Positions 1-7,444 of a stretch of DNA of 64,000 bases are shown one piece after another; positions within the stretch are counted from its first letter, which is position 1; the number at the start of each line of letters is the position of its first letter. The notes below the pieces were generated by a model that was given only the letters and a program-made list of their open reading frames with translations, did no database searches and was not told where the DNA came from. This stretch comes from Streptomyces sp. DH12 (GTDB taxonomy: Bacteria > Actinomycetota > Actinomycetes > Streptomycetales > Streptomycetaceae). The stretch spans positions 62,001 through 126,000 of the forward strand of contig NZ_JAHWGT010000008.1 in the NCBI RefSeq assembly GCF_020873895.1, in the 5' to 3' direction. Position numbers and translations under genes: made by a program.

Positions 1-1223
1 GGGATGTCGGGGCTTCCCGTCCGCCGGGCCAGTTCGGTGACGAGCAGTCCGGCGCAGCCCGAGAAGACCGCGTTGGCCAGCGCGTACGTCACCCCGAGCC
101 CCGTGTGGCGGACCCGGGTGGGGAACATCTCGGCGAGCATGGCCGGGCCGGGCCCGGCCATCAGCCCCACGACGGCCCCGGCGGCCGCGACCCCGGCGCC
201 CTTCGCCCACGGCGGTGCGGCCGGGTCCTGGAGCAGGCGCAGCAGCGGCAGGGCCACCACCGCCGCCAGGAGCGCGCCGCTCACCATCACCGCCCGCCGG
301 CCGACCCGGTCGCTCAACGCGCCGGCCGGCAGGATCGCCGCGGCGAAGCCGAGGTTGGCGACGACGGTCGCGGCCAGCGCCTCTCGCAGGCTCGCGCCGA
401 GCGACGCCTGGAGGTAGGAGGGCAGCACCACGAGGAAGGTGTAGCCGGCCGCCGACCACGCCATCAGCCGCCCCGCGCCGAGTACCACCGCCGCGGCCGA
501 CTCCCGCGCGGAGGCGGCGGCCCGCGCCGCCGGAGCGGCGGCGCTGGCCCGGCGGAACGCCGGCGTCTCCTCCAGCGCCAGCCGCAGCCACAGCGCGGCC
601 AGCCCCAGGGGCAGCGCCATGAGGAACGGCAGCCGCCACCCCCACGCCTCGACCTGCGGGCCGGTCAGCGCCGTCGCGACGAGGGCGGCGGCGCCGGCCC
701 CGGCGAGCAGCCCGAGCGCCACCGTGAACGACTGCCAGGCCCCGTACAGGCCGCGCCGCCCGGGTGGCGCCGACTCGGTCAGTACCGCGACCGCGCCTCC
801 GAACTCGCCGCCCGCCGACAGGCCCTGCACGACCCGCAGCGCCGTCAGCAGCCAGGGAGCGGCGGCTCCGGCGACGGCGTACGTGGGCAGCAGCCTGATG
901 AGGGTCGTCGCCGCCGTCATCAGCGAGAGCACCAGGACGAGCGTCGGCCGCCGCCCGATCCGGTCGCCGAGCCGGCCGAAGAGGAGGGCGCCCACGGGGC
1001 GGAAGAAGAAGGCCAGCGCGAACGCCGCGTAGGTGCGGACGAGCGCCTCGGCCCCGTCCCCGCCGTCCGGGGTGAAGAAGTTCCGGGCGACGACCGTCGC
1101 GAGGTACCCGTAGACGCCGAACTCGTACCACTCGATGAAGTTGCCCACCGACCCGGCGACGAGGGCCCGGGTGGGGCGCGCCGCCCCGGGGGTCCCCGCC
1201 GGGTCCCGCACGGACGTGGTCAT
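1..1223 (-). CDS. MHS-family MFS transporter (C-terminus off window)
   Basis: Integral-membrane proton-coupled transporter of the metabolite:H+ symporter (MHS) branch of the major facilitator superfamily, which moves organic acids or compatible solutes. Reading the complement from the ATG at 1223 gives a short polar tail, then SVGNFIEWYEFGVYGYLA, the family's typical first helix. It continues with FFFRPVGALLFGRLGDRIGR (the MFS loop 2-3 signature), VVQGLSAGGEFGGA and LEETPAF, all normal for this family. About 407 codons are visible and the family is usually 430-450 residues, so only the last helix or so is missing at the left edge. It is transcribed divergently from the conservon across a 386-bp gap. 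The substrate cannot be told from sequence. Confidence 0.85.
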   Translation of the reverse strand, partial: MTTSVRDPAGTPGAARPTRALVAGSVGNFIEWYEFGVYGYLATVVARNFFTPDGGDGAEALVRTYAAFALAFFFRPVGALLFGRLGDRIGRRPTLVLVLSLMTAATTLIRLLPTYAVAGAAAPWLLTALRVVQGLSAGGEFGGAVAVLTESAPPGRRGLYGAWQSFTVALGLLAGAGAAALVATALTGPQVEAWGWRLPFLMALPLGLAALWLRLALEETPAFRRASAAAPAARAAASARESAAAVVLGAGRLMAWSAAGYTFLVVLPSYLQASLGASLREALAATVVANLGFAAAILPAGALSDRVGRRAVMVSGALLAAVVALPLLRLLQDPAAPPWAKGAGVAAAGAVVGLMAGPGPAMLAEMFPTRVRHTGLGVTYALANAVFSGCAGLLVTELARRTGSPDI

Positions 1224-1609
1224 GGACCGAGCCTGCCACGCGGCGCGGTGTTCACGGGAGCAACCGGAAGGTCGGCGCGTTGCCCCGGCCGGGTCCGCGC
1301 GGCCGCGGTGCCACCCCGACGGCCGGGGGAGTACCGCCGCCCCGCGTACGGGCGTCCGGCGCGCGCCGGACGGGGCGGGCGTCGCGGCGCGTGAAGGAGA
1401 GCCGGGCACGCGCGGGCGCCGGGCGGAGGCGGGGGAGAACCTCGCCAACGGGGATCAAGTCCCGTTCACCGCCCCGGACTCACCGGAAGCGGAACCTTGG
1501 GCAAACATCGGGCCATTACGTGACCCTGCGTCAAGAGCGCTCACTCGAAAGGGCTATGCTCGGCGATCGTCGTCATTGATCTTTCTCGTCGATGGGTTTG
1601 AGGGTGCTG
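1224..1609. promoter_or_regulatory. Divergent promoter region between MHS transporter and conservon
   Basis: No gene fits this gap. Its right half is less GC-rich than its surroundings. A plausible rightward promoter for cvnA is TCAAGA (1531-1536) and TATGCT (1555-1560) with an 18-bp spacer; the -10 is good and the -35 is weak. The leftward promoter for the transporter is not obvious. Confidence 0.4.
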
Positions 1610-3109
1610 ATGGTCCGCGAGGAATCGTCGCCCGGAAGTGGAAGCCCGCGGTCCGCGGCATCTTTCGTGTGGCTGCTGCCCGCCGCTCTGATCGCCGTCG
1701 CCACCGGGGTCGCCGTGGCCCTGGTGCCGACCGCCGCACGGGGGCCGGTGGCGGCCTGCGGGGTGGTGTCCGCGCTCGCGCTGGCCCTGCTCGGCGCCGA
1801 GGTCGCACGCCGGGGACGGGTGATCGAGGAACTGCGCCGTACGGTCGCCGCCCGGGACACCGCCCTGGCCCGGCGGCACGCCGAGACCGCCCACCTGGCG
1901 GGCACGCTGCTGCCGGACGCCGTCCGGCGGCTGCGCCAGGGCGACTTCCCCGAGGACGTCCTCGGCGCGCTCACGGCCCCCGACGAGCACCAGGCCGTCG
2001 TCCGCGTCGTCGTCGACGCCGTCGTCGCCGAGGAGGACCTGCGCGAGTCCGCGCAGCGCGCCTTCGTCAACATCGCCCGCCGCGTCCAGGCGATCGTGCA
2101 CCAGCAGGCCCAGGAGCTGCGGGAGATGGAGGACCGGCACGGCAACCGCCCCGAGGTCTTCGGCGACCTGCTCCGCATCGACCACGGCACCGCCCTGATC
2201 GGCCGTCTCGCCGACTCGATCGCCGTCCTCGGCGGCGCCCGCCCGGGCCGCCAGTGGAGCCGTGCCGTCCCCCTGTACAGCGTGCTGCGCGGCGCCATGT
2301 CGCGGATCATCGACTACCAGCGAGTCGAGCTGCACTCCGTCACCGAGGTCGCCGTCACCGGTCCCGCCGTCGAGCCCCTCATCCACGCGCTGGCCGAACT
2401 GCTCGACAACGCCACCCGCTACTCGCCGCCGCAGACGAAGGTCCACCTGACCGCCGTCGACGTGCAGTCCGGCATCGCCGTCGAGATCGAGGACGGCGGC
2501 GTCTCCATGAGCGAGGAGGCCCGCAAGCGCGCCGAGCGGATGCTGCGCCAGGCCCAGCAGGGCATCGACCTCAACGACCTGGGCGAGACCCCCCGCCTCG
2601 GCCTCGCCGTCGTCGGCCGGCTGGCGCAGGCGTACGGCTTCCAGGTGTCCCTGCGCTCCTCCGCCTACGGCGGCGTCCGGGCGGTCGTCGTCGTGCCGCA
2701 GGAGCTGATCACCACCGTCGCCGCGGCCTCCGGCCTCGCCCACGGCATCGGCGCCTCCTCCGTGCCCCGCACCGCCGTCCCGGCCGTCCCCGCCGCCTCC
2801 GCCCCCCTCCCGGCCCGCGCGGAGCGTCCCGCGACCGGACCGGCGGCGGACGGCGAGGCCCCGCCGGTCGTCGAGCGGGCCCCGAACGGCCTGCCGCAGC
2901 GGCGCCGCAGGCAACCGCTCGCCGAGCCGCCGCAGTCCGCGGCCGCCGCACCGGCCGCACCCTCGGGGCAGGCGTCGCCGACGCCCGCGACCCCGGCTCC
3001 CGACCAGGAGCCGTCACCTCAGGTGCAGCCCGGGATGTGGCTGGCCGCCTTCCAGAGCGGCCTGACCGGGGAGCCCAACGACGCAAGCAAGGGGAACTCG
3101 CAGCAATGA
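1610..3109 (+). CDS. cvnA: Conservon sensor-like histidine kinase/ATPase CvnA
   Basis: Membrane-associated sensor component of a conservon, the four- or five-gene G-protein-like signalling set of streptomycetes. The N-terminus has two close hydrophobic segments (about residues 19-62), then a long helical linker with the dimerisation-like stretch around DHGTALIGRLAD (His192). A GHKL ATPase domain follows, with N-box ELLDNATRYSPP (263-274), a G1-like EIEDGG and a G2-like LGLAVVGRLA. The last 130 residues are Ala/Pro-rich and probably disordered. It has 499 residues, short for a CvnA, and lacks a large extracellular sensor region. The start is ATG 1610, with GAGGG at 1600-1604; an ATG at 1592 is in frame but lacks a ribosome site. 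The stop overlaps cvnB by 4 bp (ATGA). Whether it phosphorylates anything is unknown; the family is mainly defined by its ATPase fold. Confidence 0.92.
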   Translation: MVREESSPGSGSPRSAASFVWLLPAALIAVATGVAVALVPTAARGPVAACGVVSALALALLGAEVARRGRVIEELRRTVAARDTALARRHAETAHLAGTLLPDAVRRLRQGDFPEDVLGALTAPDEHQAVVRVVVDAVVAEEDLRESAQRAFVNIARRVQAIVHQQAQELREMEDRHGNRPEVFGDLLRIDHGTALIGRLADSIAVLGGARPGRQWSRAVPLYSVLRGAMSRIIDYQRVELHSVTEVAVTGPAVEPLIHALAELLDNATRYSPPQTKVHLTAVDVQSGIAVEIEDGGVSMSEEARKRAERMLRQAQQGIDLNDLGETPRLGLAVVGRLAQAYGFQVSLRSSAYGGVRAVVVVPQELITTVAAASGLAHGIGASSVPRTAVPAVPAASAPLPARAERPATGPAADGEAPPVVERAPNGLPQRRRRQPLAEPPQSAAAAPAAPSGQASPTPATPAPDQEPSPQVQPGMWLAAFQSGLTGEPNDASKGNSQQ

Positions 3110-3516
3110 TCAAGCAGCAGGCCAATATGGACTGGATGCTCAAGGACCTCGCGGAAGGCGTGCCGCAAACCCGACACGTGGTCGTGCTCTCCGCCGACGG
3201 TCTGCGCATGGCCCAGTACGGCACCGACGACGACACCGCCGACCGGCTGGCCGCGGCCTGCGCCGGCCTCCAGTCGCTCGCCGGCGCCGTCGCCTCGGAA
3301 CTGCCGCACAGCGACGGGCGCATGCGGCTCGTCGTGATCGAGATGGACGGCGGCTTCTTCTACCTGATGGCCGCGGGCGTCGGCGCGTACCTGGCCGTGC
3401 TCGCCGGCGAGGGCGTCGACGCCGGGCTGATGGGCCAGCGCATGAGGGACCTGGTCCTGCGGATCGGGGAGCACCTGAGCAGCCCGCCGCGCCAGGACGG
3501 GCAGGGCGCCAGGTGA
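3106..3516 (+). CDS. cvnB: Roadblock/LC7-domain protein CvnB
   Basis: A 136-residue protein that is essentially one roadblock/LC7 domain, the fold used as a regulator or GTPase-activating partner of small GTPases such as MglA. The family signature is visible in LDWMLKDL-like text at the N-terminus (here NMDWMLKDLAEGVPQTRHV), followed by VVLSADGLRMAQ and a Gly-rich GGFFYLMAAGVGAYLAVLA strand-helix. It overlaps cvnA by 4 bp and cvnC by 4 bp, so all are probably translationally coupled. Its partner is expected to be the GTPase CvnD two genes on. Confidence 0.93.
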   Translation: MIKQQANMDWMLKDLAEGVPQTRHVVVLSADGLRMAQYGTDDDTADRLAAACAGLQSLAGAVASELPHSDGRMRLVVIEMDGGFFYLMAAGVGAYLAVLAGEGVDAGLMGQRMRDLVLRIGEHLSSPPRQDGQGAR

Positions 3517-3875
3517 GTGACGCGGGCGGCGGTGACTGGGAGGAAGCCAGTCCCGAGCGGCTCTACGTGATCACGGGGGGACGCAGCGGCGGGTCGGCGC
3601 CCGCCGAACTGGACCTCGTCACGCTCATCGTGGCGAAGTCCGGGGCGAAGCCCGGGATGCAGCCCGAACACGCGGCGATCGTGCGACTGTGCCAGTCGCC
3701 GCTGTCGGTGGCGGAGGTCTCCGCCTACCTGGGCCTCCCGGTCAGCGTCGTCACGGTGCTGCTCGGCGACCTCCTCGCCGACAACCGCATCGTCGCCCGC
3801 GCCCCCGTCCCACCCGCCCGACTCCCCGACCGCGCGTTGATTGAGGCAGTGATCGATGGACTACAGAAGCTCTGA
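3513..3875 (+). CDS. cvnC: DUF742 protein CvnC
   Basis: A 120-residue DUF742 protein, the third invariant member of conservons. The opening SPERLYVITGGR and the middle stretch RLCQSPLSVAEVSAYLGLPVS followed by a winged-helix-like VVTVLLGDLLADNRIVARAP are typical of the family. The fold suggests an adaptor with a helix-turn-helix-like surface, but DNA binding has not been generally established for it. It uses a GTG start inside the cvnB stop (GTGA) and ends 20 bp into cvnD. Confidence 0.93.
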   Translation: MSDAGGGDWEEASPERLYVITGGRSGGSAPAELDLVTLIVAKSGAKPGMQPEHAAIVRLCQSPLSVAEVSAYLGLPVSVVTVLLGDLLADNRIVARAPVPPARLPDRALIEAVIDGLQKL

Positions 3876-4506
3876 GCAGCCCGGCTCCGAGCAGCACGGC
3901 GAGGGCGCGGTGCGGGGACCGCGCACCGAGGACGTGCTGCCGGAGACGGCCACCACCGCCGTCAAGGTGGTGATCGTGGGCGGGTTCGGCGTCGGCAAGA
4001 CCACCTTCGTCGGCTCCGTCAGCGAGATCCGCCCCCTCACCACCGAGGAGACGATGACGCAGGCCGGGGTCGGCGTCGACGACACCTCCGGCGTCGACGG
4101 CAAGACCTCGACGACCGTGGCCATGGACTTCGGCCGGATCAGCATCAACCACGAGCTGGTCCTCTACCTCTTCGGCACGCCCGGCCAGGAGCGCTTCTGG
4201 TTCCTGTGGCGGGGACTGTTCGAGGGAGCGCTCGGCGCGGTCGTCCTCGTCGACACCCGCCGCCTGGAGGTGAGCTTCGACGTGCTCGGCCGCCTGGAGG
4301 AGCGGCGTGTGCCGTTCGTGGTCGCCGTGAACACCTTCCCCGACGCGCCGGCCTACCCGCTCGAGGATCTGCGCACCGCCCTGGACCTGCCCGCGTCCGT
4401 GCCGATCGTGCCCGTCGACGCCCGGGAGCGCGGTTCGAGCCGGGACGTCCTGATGACGTTGATGCGCTACCTCCAGACCCTCGCCATGACCCAGGAGGCG
4501 TCATGA
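3856..4506 (+). CDS. cvnD: Conservon small GTPase CvnD
   Basis: Ras-like/MglA-like GTP-binding protein of 216 residues, the switch of the conservon. A polar tail of about 35 residues precedes a P-loop GGFGVGKTT (42-50). The G3 region is FGTPGQERFWF (106-116), where the usual DxxG Asp is replaced by a Gly-containing motif, as is common in this family. The G4 position reads NTFPD (159-163) rather than NKxD, also a family trait, so guanine specificity is not guaranteed by the classic residue. The gene starts within cvnC and overlaps cvnE by 4 bp, which ties GTPase and P450 production together. Confidence 0.93.
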   Translation: MDYRSSEQPGSEQHGEGAVRGPRTEDVLPETATTAVKVVIVGGFGVGKTTFVGSVSEIRPLTTEETMTQAGVGVDDTSGVDGKTSTTVAMDFGRISINHELVLYLFGTPGQERFWFLWRGLFEGALGAVVLVDTRRLEVSFDVLGRLEERRVPFVVAVNTFPDAPAYPLEDLRTALDLPASVPIVPVDARERGSSRDVLMTLMRYLQTLAMTQEAS

Positions 4507-5939
4507 CCACCCACGGGCCCGACCCGGCCGCCGGCCTGACCCCGCCTCCCGGCTGCCCCGCGCACGCCCTCGGGGCCGGTACCCCCCGCCGCATCCACGG
4601 TCCCGAGGCTGAACGCGACCCGCGGGCCTTGTACGAGGAACTGCGCCGCCGCCACGGCCCGGTCGCCCCGGTCCTGCTCCACGGCGACCTGCCCGCCTGG
4701 ATCGTCCTCGGCCACCGGGAGAACCTGGAGGTCATGCGGTCGCCGTCGCGGTTCTCCAACGACTCGCGGCTGTGGCGGATGTTCGAGGAGGGGCGGGTCC
4801 CCGCCGACTCGCCGCTGCGCCCCATGGTCGAGTGGCAGCCGCTGTGCGTCTTCACCGACGGGGCCGAGCACGAGCGCCTGCGGTCGGCCGTCCGCGACGG
4901 CCTGGAGCAGTTCGACCGCCGCGGCGTCCGCCGCTACGTCATCCGCTACACGGACCAGCTCGTCGACGGGTTCGCGGCGGAGGGCCGGGCCGACCTCATC
5001 GAGGACTTCGCGGAGAAACTGCCGATGCTGGTGATGACCCAGCTGTTCGGCATGCCCGAGGAGTACGGGCCGCACCTCGTCGACGCCACCCTCGACCTGA
5101 TGAAGGGCACCGAGACGGCCGTCGCCAGCAACGAGTTCGTCGTCGGGACGCTGCGGACGCTCATGGAGCGCAAGAAGGCCGACCCCGGGCAGGACTTCGC
5201 CAGCCGGCTCATCGGCCACGAGGCCGGCCTCACGGACGACGAGGTCCTGGAGCACCTGCGGCTCGTACTGATCTCCGCCAACGAGACCACCGTCAACCTC
5301 ATGGCCAACACGCTGCGGCTGGTCCTCACCGACCGCCGCTTCCGCGCGAACCTGGCCGGCGGCCACATGACGCTGCCGGACGCGCTGGAGCAGGTCCTGT
5401 GGGACGACCCGCCGCTGTCGGCGATCACCGGCCGCTGGGCCACCGGGGACACCGTGCTCGGCGGGCAGCGGATCCGGGCGGGGGACATGCTGCTGCTGGG
5501 GCTCGCCGCCGGCAACGTCGACCCCGAGATCCGCCCCGACCTCGACCGCCCGCTGCTCGGCAACCGGGCCCACCTTTCCTTCAGCAGCGGGCCGCACGAG
5601 TGCCCCGGCCAGGACATCGGCCGCGCCATCGCCGACACCGGGGTGGACACGCTGCTCTCCCGCTTGCCCGACCTGCGGCTCGCCGTGCCCGAGGGCGAAC
5701 TACGCTGGTCGGCCTCGTGGTTGTCCAAGCGGCTCGCGGCCCTGCCGGTGGAGTTCACGCCGCCCGCCTCCGCGGCGGTGCCGAGCGGGGCGGGCGCGCC
5801 GAAGGACTTCGCGTCGACCGTGCCCGGACCGCTGCCCGCGCAGGTGCCCGGTCCGCCGTCGGGCGCTGCGGACGCGCCGCGGGCCCCGGCGCCCGCCCGG
5901 AGGAGCCGGTGGAGCGCTTTCTTCCGCTCCGCTGACTGA
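4503..5939 (+). CDS. cvnE: Conservon cytochrome P450 CvnE, CYP157-like, EXXR-less
   Basis: P450-fold protein of 478 residues that ends the conservon. The heme-binding loop SSGPHECPGQDIGR carries the thiolate Cys367. The I-helix reads SANETT (258-263) in place of the usual AG-x-(D/E)-T-T. The K-helix, which in almost all P450s contains ExxR, reads EQVLW (296-300): the Glu and the Arg of the motif are replaced by Gln297 and Trp300. The CYP157 family of Streptomyces, including CYP157C1 of S. coelicolor, is known to lack EXXR with a similar EQ-x-LW sequence, so this is very likely CYP157-like. A Pro/Ala-rich tail follows residue 420. Catalytic activity is uncertain; a role as heme sensor or partner of the GTPase complex is an alternative. 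Confidence 0.9.
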   Translation: MTTHGPDPAAGLTPPPGCPAHALGAGTPRRIHGPEAERDPRALYEELRRRHGPVAPVLLHGDLPAWIVLGHRENLEVMRSPSRFSNDSRLWRMFEEGRVPADSPLRPMVEWQPLCVFTDGAEHERLRSAVRDGLEQFDRRGVRRYVIRYTDQLVDGFAAEGRADLIEDFAEKLPMLVMTQLFGMPEEYGPHLVDATLDLMKGTETAVASNEFVVGTLRTLMERKKADPGQDFASRLIGHEAGLTDDEVLEHLRLVLISANETTVNLMANTLRLVLTDRRFRANLAGGHMTLPDALEQVLWDDPPLSAITGRWATGDTVLGGQRIRAGDMLLLGLAAGNVDPEIRPDLDRPLLGNRAHLSFSSGPHECPGQDIGRAIADTGVDTLLSRLPDLRLAVPEGELRWSASWLSKRLAALPVEFTPPASAAVPSGAGAPKDFASTVPGPLPAQVPGPPSGAADAPRAPAPARRSRWSAFFRSAD

Positions 5940-6102
5940 AGTCGGGTGACATGTCCGGGTCGGGGGTGATCGTCCCGGTGGGAACGGTGACGACAGCTGG
6001 CTACTATGCGCCGTAGTTGATCAGATTCAGGCGCGGATGGCGTCTTTTTGACGCTTCGTCGCGCCGGAACGACACGTCGCACCGCGACGAGAGGAGGCCG
6101 CA
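5940..6102 (+). promoter_or_regulatory. Gap between conservon and terpene synthase
   Basis: This 163-bp gap contains an AT-richer stretch (about 5990-6060) compatible with an additional promoter for the terpene synthase. It includes a small dyad GCGTC-TTTTT-GACGC. Because all genes here run the same way, read-through from the conservon is also possible. The strong AGGAGG at 6093-6098 belongs to the next gene. Confidence 0.3.
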
Positions 6103-7230
6103 GTGGGGCCCGGTCTGAGAGTGCCGCCGCTCTTCTCTCCCATCCCGCCGGCGATCCACCCGTGCCACGCGCGGGCCGACGTCCAGACGGCGGCCTGGGC
6201 CGAGACCTTCCGCATAGGCTCCGACGAGCTGCGCGGACGGCTCGTCTCCCAGTCCATCGGCACCTTCGCCGCCCGCATCCTCCCCGAGGGGCGCGAGGAG
6301 GTCGTGTCGCTCCTCGCCGACTTCGTCCTGTGGCTCTTCGGCGTCGACGACGGCCACTGCGAGGAGGGCGCACTCGGCCGCCGCCCCGGCGACCTCGCGG
6401 GCGAGCTGCACCGCCTGCTGCGCGTGGCCCAGAACCCCGAGGCGCCCCTGCTCCTCGACGACCCGCTGGCGGCCGGCCTGCGGGACCTGCGGCTGCGGAT
6501 CGACCGCTACGGCACCCCCGGCCAGGCGGCCCGCTGGGTGGACGCCCTGCGCGAGTACTTCTTCTCCGTGGTCTGGGAGGCGTCCCACCGCCGGGCCGGC
6601 ACGGTCCCCGACCTCAACGACTACACGCTGATGCGCCTCTACGACGGCGCCACCTCGGTCGTCCTGCCCCTGCTGGAGATGGGCCACGGCTACGAGCTCC
6701 AGCCGCACGAGCGCGACCGGACGGCGGTGCGCGCGGCGGCGGAGATGGCGTCCTACGTCATCACCTGGGACAACGACATCCTCTCGTACCACAAGGAGCG
6801 GAAGGAGAGGGGGGCCACCGGCTACTACCTCAACGTGCTCAGGGTCCTCCAGCACCACGAGGGGCTGACCCCGCAACAGGCACTGCGCGCGGCGATCTCC
6901 CAGCGCGACCGGGTCACCTGCCTGTACCTGCGCCTCACCCGTCACCTGGCCGCGCACGGCAGCCCGCAGCTGCGCCAGTACCTGCGCACCCTCGACAGCT
7001 TCATCCGCGGCGCCCAGGACTGGGGCGTCAGCTCGGTCAGGTACACGACGCCGGATGACCCGGCCTCGATGCCCGCCACCTTCCGCGACACCCCCGCGGA
7101 CGACAGCGGCGAACCCCTCGACACCCCGGCCGTCTCCTGGTGGTGGAACCTCCTGGCCCCCGGGGGCCCAGCCGACGCGACAGCCGGCCCGTCGTCGCGC
7201 GACGCCGCCCGGAAGACCTCGCAGAGCTAG
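6103..7230 (+). CDS. Class I terpene synthase
   Basis: Soluble Mg2+-dependent cyclase of about 375 residues that ionises a prenyl diphosphate and cyclises the cation; a sesquiterpene substrate is likely from size, but the product cannot be read from sequence. Three signatures are present and well spaced. The Asp-rich motif is DDGHCE (82-87, DDxxxE type, as in geosmin-type N-domains). A pyrophosphate-sensing Arg lies in YTLMRLYDGATS (Arg178). The NSE triad is NDILSYHKE (Asn224, Ser228, Glu232). The C-terminal RY pair is at 313-314 in SVRYTTP. The start is a GTG with an AGGAGG site 5 bp upstream; no ATG fits. It lies 163 bp behind cvnE on the same strand, so the conservon P450 is an obvious but unproven tailoring or regulatory partner. 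Confidence 0.9.
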   Translation: MGPGLRVPPLFSPIPPAIHPCHARADVQTAAWAETFRIGSDELRGRLVSQSIGTFAARILPEGREEVVSLLADFVLWLFGVDDGHCEEGALGRRPGDLAGELHRLLRVAQNPEAPLLLDDPLAAGLRDLRLRIDRYGTPGQAARWVDALREYFFSVVWEASHRRAGTVPDLNDYTLMRLYDGATSVVLPLLEMGHGYELQPHERDRTAVRAAAEMASYVITWDNDILSYHKERKERGATGYYLNVLRVLQHHEGLTPQQALRAAISQRDRVTCLYLRLTRHLAAHGSPQLRQYLRTLDSFIRGAQDWGVSSVRYTTPDDPASMPATFRDTPADDSGEPLDTPAVSWWWNLLAPGGPADATAGPSSRDAARKTSQS

Positions 7231-7359
7231 GCGGGCCGCGGAAGCCGACACCCCGGGCGGCCTTCGGCAGGGCCCGGCCCGCTCCCGCTGCGCGTGGTTC
7301 CGCGGACCGCGCGGACGGCTCGATCTGCCCTTGTGCCGTACCGGCGTACCGGCGAACGA

Positions 7360-7373
7360 TACCCCCGGGGGTA
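7360..7373. promoter_or_regulatory. CsoR/CstR-type operator upstream of persulfide operon
   Basis: The perfect 14-bp palindrome TACCCCCGGGGGTA lies 71 bp before the GTG of the metallo-hydrolase gene. TA-flanked G/C-tract palindromes are the known binding sites of the CsoR family. A near-identical copy precedes the csoR-like gene at 10360. Confidence 0.75.
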
Positions 7374-7444
7374 CCGCGCCACACTCGCCCGGACACCCCC
7401 GCAGGTACGTTCCGCGACCCGGAAACGCCGAAAGGAGTGTGCCG

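Noticed and set aside
105-1394. Plus-strand frame of 429 codons over the first gene
   Set aside because: Arg/Gly-rich shadow; the complementary strand encodes the MHS transporter with membrane helices.
5990-6060. GCGTC-TTTTT-GACGC as a terminator after the conservon
   Set aside because: Stem of only 5 bp; too weak to call, so treated as part of the gap.
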